From: Trichostrongylus colubriformis
Taxonomy: Eukaryota; Nematoda; Chromadorea; Rhabditida; Trichostrongylidae
Length of the DNA stretch: 64,000 nucleotides
Assembly (NCBI GenBank): GCA_963978905.1
Contig: OZ022256.1
Coordinates: 35,450,001 to 35,514,000 of the forward strand
Direction of reading: 5' to 3'
In this document: in pieces, positions 32,767 to 44,814 of the stretch
Numbering within the stretch: position 1 is the first letter of the stretch
How the letters are laid out: each line of letters starts with the position of its first letter
The notes under the pieces: generated by a model
Database searches by the model: none
The model's input: only the letters and a program-made list of their open reading frames with translations
Told to the model about the DNA's origin: nothing
Made by a program: the position numbers and the translations under genes

Positions 32767-35700
32767 CGATTGTGAAGTAGGGGGGGGGGGAGGAACAGGA
32801 AGGACATCTCAAGGTAGACTCAGCAAACAATAGCACCCTTTCTTCACGGACCAAGTATGGGCCATCTTGATGATGGCACTGTCCGGCTGTGGTCGCTCGA
32901 ATTTGAAGCATGCTGCCAAGTGAGCTGGGGTTTAAAACCTTTAGGTGCAATGCACCATTGGGAACGGTTGTGTAATGATCCTTCATCTTTTTTTTCTATC
33001 AAAAAATGTACCTCCGCTATAACGTGAAATAAGACGCTGATATTATAATATTGTTCAGTAATGCTCCCAGGTAATTTACTCATAGTTCTTTTTTGCTCGC
33101 ATCGTCTTATTTTATCCATACTTCTGTGTTCAAAATGGGTACCCCGCACCCCAAAAATCCAAGATAGCTCGGGAAACCCCTCGTTTTTTGTTAGCCAAGA
33201 GGTCATTGCCCAGCTATCGTGCTACTCTAACGCCTCTAACGCTGATCGTTTTGGTGGATCTGGTTGCGAGACTCTCAAGCAGCATCGTGGTAAAGTGATC
33301 TCTGATAACAGTAAACCTGTCTTAGTTCCAGATTGATTCTTTCCTGCTACGCCGTTGATACCATAATGTTGGCCATGCGTTAGCAGACCCTTGTTGACAA
33401 TAGTGGTCAATCTGTCTAATTGCGGTTAATTTCTGTTGAAATACAAAATTGGAAAACGTTCAAGATTTTTAACGCAAACTATTTAACTGTGATGATGGTG
33501 GTGTAAAAGATTTTCTCTATGAGGACCTTTTTGGTGCCTAGTTATTGTCACAAATGGTGAAAGTTTTCACTATGACTGTCCACTTCACGTAGCCCTGAAG
33601 AACAACGCTCACTTTGTCATGGCATGAACTTTCTTATGGGAATATGTGCGGTGTTGCACTCAAGCATTCTATGACCCCATAGGTCCCCAGAGAACTATTA
33701 GTTGTTCTCGTTCCCGAAACAGGGTGGCCTAATATGATTCTGGATGTTAGATTCTTCTCGAAGACATCGTATTTTTGAAAGCAACATAATTTTCAGGGTG
33801 GCTCTTCTCAAACACTTAAAGATGGACATACTAATCTAATGGTAACATTGCAGATATCAGTATGATTTTATTCCCAATAAACCCACTACTTCAGGGACTC
33901 TGAGGATCCCGGATTGGGTAACTTCTGTTTTTGGGTCAGACACTGAGGACGAGAGTAGAGTATATGAATTTATCCAGAATGTCGAGCCGGGCTAACCACC
34001 ATGCCAAGGGAGAAACATACCAATAAAGCGCAAACTGGATTACATCTGTGCTAAGAAATCGTGTTAAGGAACTTCGCCAACAAAATTTGGATTCTCTCAG
34101 AGCGTTTTCTTCGCCGTTACCAACAACTTGCTGGCAAGGGTACATAGTCCAAACGAAGCCATTAGAAGCTCTTCACAATGGCACCCATCAGGGTATTTCT
34201 AGCAATGTGTACTTTCTCGTATACCTAATTACGTCCAAGGTCTTACAAAGGTTCACCTTGATCGATAGACCGTAATTCACTCACCCCCGCCAGTTTGCAC
34301 TTGTGGAAAGGGCAGAGAAGGAGGCATTTTCCGGAATGTTCTTTGTACAAAACAGCGGACATTTCTCTAATAGGTGTATTAGCTTGAAAATGAAGCTTAA
34401 TAGCCTTTTTTCTTATTTACTGTTGCTCGATGTATTTTTACTTTTCTTCTAAGGTTGCTTTAAGGATTCGCGCTTCAGTGTGAGCTTTCTTCATGCGTCG
34501 AATTTCTGCCATGATCTTTTTTGGTCTTTGAATAGTTAGAAGCTGCAGTGGCTGAGCTTATATATTTGGGTAGTTAGTTCCCGTTCCTGGTAAGGCTTAC
34601 TTTTATAAGTCTCAATTAGACTACTGCTTTCATAGATTCCACTGAAAATGGGATTCTGGTGGTTTGTAAAGTAGAGGCATAAGGTATCTGCGTCAAGATA
34701 GAGATACGTAGAAGAAAACGTAACGTTTCAGGAGCCCGTTAGCGCTTTTTTACCTTTTGTCTATCCATTCAGAGGAAAAAGACTCATTTACTGGCTCACT
34801 GAGGGTCACATGCGGAGTTTCACGCGCATGTGACCGCGCATATATCCGATTGAGATAGAGCACTTTAAAGCGACGGACGTCGGGGTGGGGTATACGAGTG
34901 GATTTGGACGTCCCCCCACGGCAAGAGCGGGCAAATAGGCGATGCCCACGTGATCAGCGACGCAGAGCGAGAAGCAAATCAACATTGGTCGACGATCAAC
35001 AGTCACACATCGCGCTCCCATTTCTTGTATTGTACGTAGTTAGTAGAAAGGAACTTCTCGCAATCAGCACCTATTTTCAGGAGTTCGCGGTTTTTACCTT
35101 TATGGCGTACGCTGTAACTAATTAATAACTTGCAAAATATCAAGTAACTCGCTTTTTTCATTTGTAGTTAACAACAGAAGTCAGCCTCCGTAAAATTTCT
35201 CCGGAGCGAGGAGGCGTATCGCTCCCCGACGTTCTCCTACCAATGACGTGACTAGACTCCTTCCGGAAACGTGCCATTAACATCCTTACAACACTGAGTT
35301 CGCTCAGCAAATTAAAATTTTTTGATTAGAATTGAGGCGCCCTATTTGGGTACATGTAAGGCTCAAAAAATTTTCCTTGTGTATTTTGAATTCCTAGCGA
35401 TCTCGTCTTGACAGCGGGTCATTGGTAACTATATTCGCGCTGGTCCTAAGCCAACGCTATGTGGCGCTAAGTTGACGCTAGGCCTTTTTTCTATCAATTC
35501 CATTGTAAACTCACAATGAGGTAATTGAGATCTTGATTATGAGTACGACGTTCACTTTTTAGCGCTAGCACTACTCAGCGCCTCTCTAAGAGGAGACCAC
35601 TACCCACTCTCAGTGATGAGTCTCCAACGACCAAGCAGGAATATTCATTAGCGACAGATGAGAAACAAGAAAATGCCTATTTCTCATGCGTTGTACCATC

Positions 35701-36119
35701 AAGTTACTATGGTGATAATGTTTCACTGCGCATGAACTTTTTTTACGTGAGGGTGTAATGATTTGTGCGCCAAATGAATCAGACGTCAATCGCAGGAGAG
35801 AGAACCTCTTCTAACTCAATCCAAAGCATCCTAGTGTATATAACAAAATTGCTTCGGTCGCTCTTCGCACTTAAGAGAAACAGAAACTCACGTCGCAAGA
35901 TGTAGTGCTGAATTAATACAGCAGTAAAAGCTGTCTCATGAAACCAGCCGGCCTCGCATCAAAGCGCATCTTTCGTTAAGCCCGAACCAGTGGTCCCACG
36001 AGGTAGCCACTCAAAAAACGCATTGTCGGTGATAGTGATGGAGATGTGGGGGGAGGGAGACGAAGAGAGATGAGGGTATGGGGGAGGGGGAGCTCATCTC
36101 GAATTTTCGCGCGGCCGCC
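32767..36119. other. Intergenic, no supported gene
   Basis: G-run at 32779, hairpin at 34805-34834, repeat C at 34937. Frames up to 120 codons on the minus strand (33206-32844) are probably repeat-derived. Confidence 0.4.
34937..35000 (+). repeat. Dispersed repeat C (other copy 3505-3565)
   Basis: CACGTGATCAGCGACGCAGAG and CAACATTGG blocks are shared with 3505-3565. Just upstream, GTCACATGCG (34805-34814) and CGCATGTGAC (34825-34834) form a 10-bp hairpin. Confidence 0.5.
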
Positions 36120-36375
36120 CGCGGCGAGCGGTGCGGCCGGTGCTATTGTTGATAGTTTTATCCGTTGAAACAGCAACAACCACAACATATAAGAACATCC
36201 GAAGCTTCCAATCTGCAATCTTTAAGGTCCCTCACGTTACCAGCCCTCTGCGTTCTGAGCGAAATCTCAACCGACTGCAACAAGTCGTGCTGCGGCGCCG
36301 CGAGTGTCACCCCACGAAGCGAAAATTCGGCCAGCACCCCCCACCCGCCGTATCGCAGCACCCCAGTGCTCCACT
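36120..36375 (+). repeat. Dispersed repeat A, copy 2
   Basis: Same family as 9280-9545; here followed within 130 bp by the Tc1-like element. The upstream 36030-36120 is a G-rich (GGGGGAGGG) tract. Confidence 0.75.
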
Positions 36376-36504
36376 GAAGTCAATCGTACGGCCAACTCCC
36401 CCTGTATATTGTCCACACCATCGGCGTACTAGTGAATAGGATGTCCTCCAATCAGAGAATATAACTTTTCAAGGTTATCCTTTTACTGGATAGTAATGAT
36501 TATA

Positions 36505-37421
36505 CAGGATGGGGCAAAATTACGGAAACTAGGCGCGGTCGCGTGAACTTTGATCCCGGAGGTGCTTTTCGTATTTGAAAAGCTCTTGTTTGTTTTTATT
36601 CGATTCAGCGCTACCTTCTCTACTAACCCGTACAAAAAATTCATATTTGATTTTAAAATGACACTGCCATCCCCTCACCGGATTTCCATCATCGAACTGC
36701 ACCTTCAGGGATTCCGAGCGATTGATATCTCCCGTCGTCTGAAGGTACCAAGAAGTCTTGTGTCGAAAACAATCGCAATGTTACAGAATTAGGAAACCTT
36801 TCCGACCGACCAGGGCGTGGGAGACCGACTTCTGTCACGACCAAGGCAATAATCAAGAAGATGCGCGATCATCTGCGTGGGCTTCTTTCACCTTTGGTCA
36901 TCGTTCCACAGGGAGTTAAGGTCAACGTGAACAACTATTTGAACATTCTGAAGAACGAAGTCCCATGAGGGCCCGAGGCACTTTGGATATAAGAAATGGT
37001 GCTATCAACAAGACAGTGTCCCTACTCACGAGGCCAAGATTGTCCAGGAACGGTGCAAGGAAAATTTCCCAAATTCCATCGCTTTTGATGAACGGCATCC
37101 CAGCTCACCGGATCTCAACCCACTCGTTTCTCTGTATGGAGCGTCTTCGAGTCTAAAGCATGCTCAAACCCCATCGCGACCTCAGTTCTCTGGAGGCAGC
37201 ACTGGAGAAAGCATGGGATGAGTTGGAGACAACCTACTACGAAGACTACCTCCACGCCACGGTCAACGCGTTTCCGGAGCGTCTTCGAGCCTGTGTCGAA
37301 GTAAGTGGTTTTCGTTCAGTTTTTCCTGGGGAATAAATCGATAATGATTGCTTTTTTGTTCAAGCTGAAATAAAGTTTTTGGATGGCATCAATTAAGTTT
37401 CCGTAATTTTGCCCCACACTG
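36505..37421 (+). mobile_element. Decayed Tc1-like transposon
   Basis: Inverted termini of 26 bp (36505-36530 and 37396-37421) share ATGGGGCAAAATTACGGAAA-type sequence with two differences, start with CAG, and are flanked by TA (36503-36504, 37422-37423), as in the Tc1 branch of the Tc1/mariner superfamily. The 917-bp body holds fragments of a transposase in different frames. It is the same superfamily as, but unrelated in sequence to, the mariner at 41 kb. Confidence 0.9.
36658..37334 (+). pseudogene. Tc1-like transposase remnant, frameshifted
   Basis: 36658-36792 encodes a helix-turn-helix start (MTLPSPHRISIIELHLQGF..., then ISRRLKVPRSLVSKTI) and stops early. A shifted frame continues with ELGNLSDRPGRGRPTSVTTK, the linker and AT-hook-like GRGRP of this family. 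Farther on, CYQQDSVPTHEAK and SSPDLNPL (near 37000-37125) are the second and third catalytic blocks, and the C-terminal region is in yet another frame (37160-37335, FPERLRACVEVSG). The first catalytic Asp region is missing. Clearly non-functional. Confidence 0.85.
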
Positions 37422-37660
37422 TAGTATGAGCGGGCTTCGCAAGTTCGTTGAAGTATGAAAGATCAGGCTATTGGGGACGGGGAGCTTCTTGCTTTTCACA
37501 CTTCTCGATTATTTTGCTGACTGAGACGACTCTCTGCCTGACCTTTTTTCAGTGTTTGCACGTATTTTGCTGCATGTTTACTTTCGGCACTTGAAATAGG
37601 ATACTCCGAGCATGTACCCTGCAGTGGCTGCACCCAACTTCCATTTTTAGCAGAATTCGT

Positions 37661-39824
37661 CTACGAGGTGTGCTCCACTTGGGTTTTCTCACTGTTCATC
37701 GTAACTCGTAGTTTTCTCATCTGTATTCTTCGTGTCTTTCTCTTCCCATTTTTCACTCGGTGTCTTGCAAAAGTGAGGATGAACCGGTTGTTCGATGGCG
37801 TCACTTGTGCTCTGCCATAAAATATATTTTCGAAGTGATGCACTATTCCAGATGCAAATGAGGATTCCTCTTCGTTGAATGGCACAGTTGTAAGTGTGGC
37901 AAGCTTATATTTTATAGGAAGTCCCTGCAATAAAAATAGAATTCATGGCGTTCTAAGGAGAGAGAAACCGAGTCAGCGAGTAGGTGCTACATGGTAATGG
38001 GTAAGCAAGGATGAGGGACAGTGCCCAGTTGAGGTCACCGTCAAACCGTGCAAGATGTATTGAAAGCGTAAAATCTAATAAACGGATGTAAGATTCGAGA
38101 TTGTGTCATAAACTGAACTGCTTCTTGGAATTGCGCAATAATTGAAACACGAGCGACAGTTGTGGTGGAGGTATGCGGTGTCGCGCTAGACGCTTTCGGC
38201 TTTTTCCTTCATCCAGCCCCTCCTGTTCGTTCTATCTAGACCCTTCATGACCAATATCCGTGAGGGTTAGCCATTATGAGTGGCTTCATACGAGCAGCTC
38301 TGTTGACATTCAATTGACGGAACGTTTGATGAGTCCTGGTAACTTGACTCACTTGTATGGAATAGGCAAGATCACAGTTTGCCCGCAGCCCAAATACTTT
38401 TTAGCAGTAGCTATATAGATGAGTAGAAGCCTTGTTACACCAGATATCCTTGTGAGCGCTCCTAAGCACAGGAAAAAAAGGCTTCTGTTTGCCCTAGTAC
38501 AGAGCCACACAGACTCACCTGACCCGTTTCGAAAAGACGTTTCTGGACAGATGTTGTATTAGTACGAAGTCTGGTGTTTCTTTGTCGTGTGTTCACCCTC
38601 AGAAGCCACGTGAGACCGTACGTTTCACTGTAGTTGTGCAGAAAGAGAAACTTCAGAGCTGCTTCCTCTGCATTTAGTGTGGTCTTTTAGCGGTTTTTTT
38701 ACAAGAAAAAAAATCTTTTTTATCAACTTCACTGACATTCTACGATTGCCCTTTATCAAAGCAGCACTTACAATTAGTCATGCCATTTCTGCATGTTGTT
38801 TTCCGTGCCGCGTGTTTTCTCACGTGGTTCAACACTACCCCACTGCTTCGTGCCTTACCAGCGATCATTGGTGTTTGGCGCTCTCACCAGGTCCCCTTGT
38901 CAACGGCCCCGTCCGCGGGGCGAGACAATATTAATGACAAGCGTCATCGTATCCACTCCATCTGAAATATTCTGACCGTACACTTTCAGCTATTGTAGAT
39001 TCCTCCCTACATCTTTGCAACTTGTCCGCTTATCTATTAGAGATGCATTTTCTGAACAATTTTTCTTTTTTCCTGGAGAAACTGATTCCTAAACGAGTTT
39101 CATCACTGCTCAATGTCGTCATAATTCATAACGATTTTTACTCTAAAGACTTTGAAAGAATCGTTTCATCATTTGCAAATGCGGGGCTATGGATTCAGTT
39201 CTAGTTGTGTATCGGAGAACCATTTACATCCGGGATGACTATTCTGTTTGCCCATGGCCACGGTCACGTGGCTGTGTTGTGCTCGCCTAACTGGTTCCTT
39301 GCATTGCCCTTGCAAATTTCAGAATCAGGGAACGTAAGTAGTTTATGTGATGATGAAATAGTGAGGGCAGCTCGTGTGTTTCCACTTGTTTTTGTTGTTT
39401 CCACTCCTACCTCCGCCTTCGATCGGCCGATCATTTTCCCGTTGCCCATTCATTGTGACATTGCTGAAATAGCCTCTCCACCTTAAAGCTTTTCTCAGAG
39501 AGTTGAACGGTACTTGAAGTGCTGTTCTAATGAGGAGCGTGCATCACGCTGCTTCAGAACGCGATTTTTCATATGATGAATCTAGTTACATGTTAATGAC
39601 ACTGAATCATGTGGCGGTGGTGACTGGCCAAAGTTGATCAAGTGTGACTGAGATGTCGGTGATGCACTGCTCAACATACTTTCACAGTACCCCCTCATTA
39701 GGATAGCACCGAGCCCGACCTCGAATAAGCCGTTATATGTGTTACTATGGACACGACTCATTGCATTCGTGATGTCACCCCAATTTATACCGTTTTTTAC
39801 ATCGTCGAAGTATTCACAAAGGTA
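37661..39824 (-). CDS. Unnamed spliced gene, at least two and probably three exons
   Basis: Terminal exon 37924-37661 (acceptor TTTTTATTGCAG, 87 residues, basic end RVKNGKRKTRRIQMRKLRVT) follows in phase 0 from exon 38683-38519 (NAEEAALKFLFLHNYSETYG ... QKRLFETGQ, donor GTGAGT). A third good exon, 39824-39680 (acceptor ATTCTTCAG, YLCEYFDDVKNGINWGD ... MRGYCE, donor GTATGT), lies upstream on the same strand but leaves phase 1, so an exon between is missing from the model. No family recognised. Confidence 0.45.
39022..39336 (+). pseudogene. Frame with hydrophobic segments interrupted by one in-frame TAG
   Basis: MHFLNNFSFFLEKLIP... HNDFYSKDFERIVSSFANAG runs to TAG at 39202-39204 and resumes in the same frame with CIGEPFTSGMTILFAHGHGH up to a consensus donor GTAAGT at 39337. 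Both halves look coding-like. Either one exon was broken by a nonsense change or this is chance. It overlaps no exon of the minus-strand gene model. Confidence 0.3.
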
Positions 39825-39902
39825 CTGAAGAATTGTGTTATGATTGTTTATGGTGGTGGCAGGAGTGCACTTCGACGTAGGGAATAGAGCCCAGAAGGGC
39901 AA

Positions 39903-41113
39903 AACAATAATAAAATTCCTTTATCACAAACTAAAAAAAAAACTGTTCTACCAGTTGAAACTTTTCCTGTCCTCCTTTTTTAGACTTAGGATTGTTGTCC
40001 GTCTCCTTGATTCATACGCTATCCAGAAAGGCATATCAAAAGGACTTTTTTGTTATGTCGTAATGTTCACGTGCTGGAAGATAGGCTGCCAGAAACCGTG
40101 ATTGAGTTGCGTGGAGTGGATAAGCTTGAAAATCATCGTTTACAACGGCTTAAGATGCACAGCTTGTCGGAGGGAATTCTAGAGGGGGGGGGGGGGGCGA
40201 CCTACCTTGTATCTTGACTGATTATGAAAGCATCCGAAGACGAGTGGCATCACTCACGTGTATTTAACGCCTAACTCTTTCGTTACGTCATATTCCGGAC
40301 TGGATTGACAAAACGGATTTTCGGTTTTTGGAAGGTGTCTTCAAGACAGCAGTTTATAAGAGGGGGTCGTGTGAAGTGGAGAATGTCCTCGACACGATGC
40401 TTGACCCCGAGCGTAGAGTTTGATGGATGACATCATAATTCGATGTTTTGCATGATGAGATCAGTGTAACAGAGCGAATTTGCTGATGTTTGCTTCCTGA
40501 ATGTCCAAAAACAATCTATCTATTCAATTATTTGTCTGAAACAACAAAAGTAGTCTTTTGGTATTGTTATAGAATTGTTTGACACGTATGGGCCTACGAG
40601 TTATTGAGCTGTTATTTGAACACAGGTTTTGCTGTTCTCATCGCATGACCTTGTTTCATGAATTGCCGTGCGAGAGTGGGCTAGCATGTATGACGTTACT
40701 TGGGAAGAACTCGAATGGGAAAAGTTTCTTTCGTAGTGGCTCCAAGACCACGTCGATAACCGAGCGCATTTCCCGGTACCTCGGGCCACGATCTATTTGC
40801 TTCTTCTTCCCCTTGTATCGCTTCATTATCACCACGCGTCCCTTTTTGCAATGTTCGGGTAAAGGGCTTGGATTCAGGCTGAAATAACGTCTTGAATATG
40901 TTTCACCCACTAATGGTTTTTCTGTGGGAACACTTGTTTGCTGAACTGAAAATTCGATTATCTTAATATTATTCGGTTAGGGTAATTCGCAGCTGCTACC
41001 ACCACTCTACGCAATGGTCGCTAACCGAATCCCTTATGGGATCGCGTTCATTCCTTTCTTTCGGGCTTTTTTGGTGTGACACCGTGCTCTTCCAAAAGGC
41101 GGGGGTCAATTTA
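39903..41113. other. Intergenic with one candidate minus-strand exon
   Basis: 40877-40695 (-): acceptor GTTATTTCAG, then PESKPFTRTLQKGTRGDNEA ... ETFPIRVLPK to a GTAACG donor; a second frame is also open, so it is not called as a gene. Confidence 0.35.
40179..40197 (+). repeat. Long G homopolymer
   Basis: A run of more than ten G. Comparable runs are at 11-22, 32779-32791 and 55020-55030 (G) and 30287-30296 (C). Such tracts can form G-quadruplexes and in nematodes are unstable without the DOG-1/FANCJ helicase. Confidence 0.8.
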
Positions 41114-41967
41114 TTAGGTTGGACGGGAAGTTCTGGGACACCTTGTGAGAAAAATTCAATTTATTTTAATTTTACTCACATGTAACTTCAGTCACCAAAG
41201 TATGCACCATCGTGATCTACAATGTACTGCCAACGCTCAGGAAGATCGTAGATACCCTTCCGGTAGAATTCGGGAGACTTCTGGTCAAAGAAGTTCTGGA
41301 GCCCGCTCTTGAGATCGTCGTCATCTTTGAACTGTCGCCCGTCAAGGAAGTGGCTCAACGACCGGAATAGGTGGTAGTCAGTTGGGGACATGTCCGGGGA
41401 ATATGGTGGGTGGGGAAGCGTCGTCCAGCCGAGGTCCTGGATCCTTTGACACGCCAACTTTGCCACATGTGGGTGAGCGTTATCGTGGAGGAAGAGGTCT
41501 TGGTCCATTTTTCCGGTAAGTTTTGGCGCTCCGGTGTCCAATTGCCTGCAGTAGAGATCGGCAGTGGCTGTCGTGTTGGATGGTAACAGTTTCCTATTTT
41601 TTTGAAAATTTTCAAAAAAAAAAAGTTTTTTTCTCAATGCAATTTTTTGAATATTTTCCTGTTCCAATTTGAGCCGATCGAGCCATCGGGCTGCCGCCAT
41701 ATGAGAGACAGTACCTGGGTCCATCGACTGGTTAATTTTGTTAGTGGCCTCGCATGCTGAGGAACCGAGGCGGTGTTCGTGAATTTCGCACCTTTCGCGA
41801 AATTGCCGTAAATTCACTGCTAGTTGAAGCCGTAGAGAATATGAATGTGCTATTCAGAAGCCCTTTTCAGACGCTTCATATACCCCCCACTACCAAATGC
41901 TCCCGAAGCTTTACAGGTTTCTACAGGAAAAAACAAAAAGTGTCCCAGAACTTCCCGTCCAACCTAA
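41114..41967 (-). mobile_element. Internally deleted mariner element
   Basis: Terminal inverted repeats of about 28 bp are identical: left 41114-41141 beginning TTAGGTTGGACGGGAAG, right 41940-41967 its reverse complement. Both ends abut TA (41112-41113 and 41968-41969), the mariner target duplication. At 854 bp it is shorter than the usual about 1.3 kb of full mariners because part of the transposase gene is missing. The near-perfect ends mean it could still be moved by a transposase supplied in trans. Confidence 0.9.
41188..41817 (-). pseudogene. Mariner transposase, deleted form lacking the first catalytic Asp
   Basis: A 209-codon frame. Residues about 19-50 (SACEATNKINQ..DPGTVSHMAAARWLDRL) match the N-terminal helix-turn-helix end. 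Residues 78-93 (LLPSNTTATADLYCRQLD) onward match the catalytic domain, with HDNAHPHVA giving Asp 112 and PHPPYSPDMSPTDYHLF giving Asp 147, the 34-residue spacing of the DD34D class. The block that should hold the first Asp (TGDE-like) is absent between residues about 52 and 76, where a Phe/Lys-rich run bridges the gap. The frame stays open across the deletion, but the protein cannot be catalytic. Confidence 0.88.
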
Positions 41968-41969
41968 TA

Positions 41970-44547
41970 AAACACTGGCAAACCAATGTATAATTCTAAC
42001 CGTTCAATACCAAGTGCGCTCTGCACTGAGGAGGAATGTACGGCGCACATTAGAATTTTCCGCAAATTTCCTCGCGCCTCTTATCCTTTATCGACTCTCG
42101 ACTATCGATCCCCGGTAGATTTGTGTAGGCATTGGCGCAAACAAATTGTTGGTCGCTTGCAACTTGTTTGGTGACAATTGGACAGCTGACAACCTGCACG
42201 ATGATTTACCGCTCTACGAGCGCCGGCGGGTGCCAGCCGTGGGTGAACCGATTTCACCCGTCATCATTCGATTACAGGTCCTTCAACAATCCTGTCAAGG
42301 ATTTTGCATCATACTACCAATTCCTTTGGTTACCTTTGTCAGTTTACTACGTATAACTCATACTACTTCTTTGCAAGTTTCTTTGTGCTGAAGATTTTCC
42401 CATTCCACTCACGCGTCTATTAGCGATGAACAGTCTACGCTGATCACTACAAGTGCTTCAAGAAGTGAAATTTAAACATGGAAACCTACCTGTGTGGTTT
42501 GGTTTTGTACTGAAATGTAAGCATCGATTAGCGAAAAGCATTTGCCTCTAAGGGTTGACACGAATGAGGTTATGAAATTCCAGCCAATCTATAAAAATAA
42601 TTGCTGAATTGGGTAAATTTCGAAGCTTTTCCTCACCTCTCACCATTTCTCCACATTCTCTGTTTCCATTTGTTCAACTGATTGTAACTTTGTCATGAGA
42701 TGGTATTTTTTCCCAATTCTTCTATTATTTTAATTTTTGGCAGCGGTATTGTGAAACATCAGCAGCAATGAGTGTGAGCCAATGAGTGTGAGCCTTCTTG
42801 TGTTCAAATTTCAGGTTGTTTCGATAGAATGTGAGAAGCGCCATGACAGAGCGAAGGCTTTCCACCCCCTCCCCCTCGCTAAGTGCACACACGCCATTGT
42901 ACCCATTCATGGCTTTCACACCAATGATTTATGACCGCCCTTGAAGCCCTTGATCATATGACTTTCATAGAAAATCCCATCGGGAACCCGGTTATTAATT
43001 AGCACCTCCCTAAATTCTCTAATTCAGGCAATTCAGTTTTTATTTCGATTCTTTGATAACTCGCATGGGCTAAGCGAATTTTGAATGATTGATAGCTATC
43101 CCGAATACGTTGCTATCGCCAGCTATGCTTTTCCACTATTTTTCCCATTTCTATTGAAAACGCTCTCTGGAACAGTGCCAGAAAAGGCACACAGTTCCGT
43201 TCATGTGCTACATCGCTTTTTCGAATTCCATCGTTCCGTGGTGATGAATGTAGCGTGATTATCCAAAAGCCGTTGAGCCTTTTCATGTTTCCTCTAGTCG
43301 CCGGTTCTTCCCGGCTTTTTCACAAACATCAAAACAAACTCATCAATTTTCCACGTGTTCGTTTTCTAACGTTTTTTTTTTCGCCCGGCAAATGACCGAA
43401 ATATGTAAAATGGCAAAGATCGAAAGCATGCGCACGCTTCTTCCACTAACGACTTCTCTTGTTATGGAGATTGGCTCGAGTGCCCTGTTTACCGGAGACG
43501 GCGGATCAGTAGAACGCATGAGGCGCCATGTTCTCGGAAAGGAAAACCACTACTAGGATAGAACCCTTACAAGGCTCGTAGAGGTCTTAGCTCACCTATG
43601 TCCTGGTAACTTCCTCGAAAACAGCACGAGTTGCCTAAGTCAGCGTTTATACTTTCAGCGAACGTCCTAGAAACTGTGATTGTGGAGCCAGAGATGATGG
43701 ATAATTTGAACAACAGTGTTGTGTTATGTATCTATCTGTCGATATATGTAGTCTCTAGCGTTTTATTTTTTTTTTTGCTGGACCATCTGGACTACTTGCA
43801 GAGTTCTTATGATTAAGATTAAATAGTCAGCTAATCCTTTCATGTGGAATAGCAAGGAAAGACTGTAGATGTGCTCTAGATTCGCTTTAGAAAGTGCGGA
43901 ACGAGCACTGTTGTAAGCAATATGTTTACTTTTCCAACTTCCAACTTTATAACTCCAACAGAATTTGGCAAGCAATTCTCGATCTCGAACTTTTCTGAAG
44001 ATCCTTCTCAACTGGTAAGGCAATGCAATGGCACTGGTTTGTCATGAATCCTCACTTTCGCGGGTTTCAGTCCAGCCGTTTTTTCCATTTGTTGTCGCAT
44101 TGGGGCAGCACAAGAAAGAGCGCAAAGGGGAGAACAGTTCGAAATTCCAGAACAGACCAACAAGCTCATAACATGAGTCAAGTGACTCACGGGGCTCAGG
44201 CAAACCGAGGTGAGCTCTGGAACTCTGTCCTCTCAGATTGTGATTAACATGTTACGCGCAGGTGTAATCAACCCTCCCCCGTAAATGTAGGCAACCTCAT
44301 ATTAGTGCTGTTTATTGCTAGATCTATCTAAAGCGGCAAGGGCACTGATGAAATCCGCCCTTTTGCCTCGTGATGGGTTGTTGCACTAAGACGAGCACGT
44401 GGTGGTCCACGCGGCCGACGTGGCATTCTATTTTGGTGGTGTCCAGCGGCAAGTCCATCCCGTGATAGCGACTAATAAGCAGTACCTGGGACTAGTTTAG
44501 CTTCGAATTCCGCTCACTTGTTACCATAGTATTTTAGATGACATTTC
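41970..44547. other. No supported gene
   Basis: A 14-bp direct duplication (AATGAGTGTGAGCC) at 42766-42793 and AT-rich unique sequence. Confidence 0.45.
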
Positions 44548-44814
44548 ATTATCTTTGGCAATCATGTTTCAATCATTTTTCTTGATATTATCACATGTTA
44601 TCTGCGTAACAGGAAGCATGGTTTAATGATATTCTTGAAATTTTTCTTGATATTATCACATGTTATCTGCGTAACAGGAAGCATGGTTTAATGATATTCT
44701 TGAAATTATCTTTAGCAATCATGTTTCAATCATTTTTCTTGATAAAAGCAATTCCTGAGAACGGATAATTAGTCAGCTATCACATGTTATCTGCGTAACA
44801 GGAAGCATGGTTTC
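44548..44814 (+). repeat. 65-bp tandem duplication with scrambled third part
   Basis: 44576-44640 and 44641-44705 are perfect 65-bp copies. Then 44706-44743 repeats 44548-44585, and 44777-44813 repeats the TCACATGTTATCTGCGTAAC part again. The order indicates repeated template slippage. AT-rich, non-coding. Confidence 0.9.

Noticed and set aside
33222..33410. Minus-strand ORF with TTIVNKGLLTHGQHYGINGV as a gene
   Set aside because: Coding-like wording, but overlapping + strand frame is equally open and no splice sites frame it.
44576..44705. CRISPR or satellite array
   Set aside because: Only two full copies with no spacer; a local tandem duplication.
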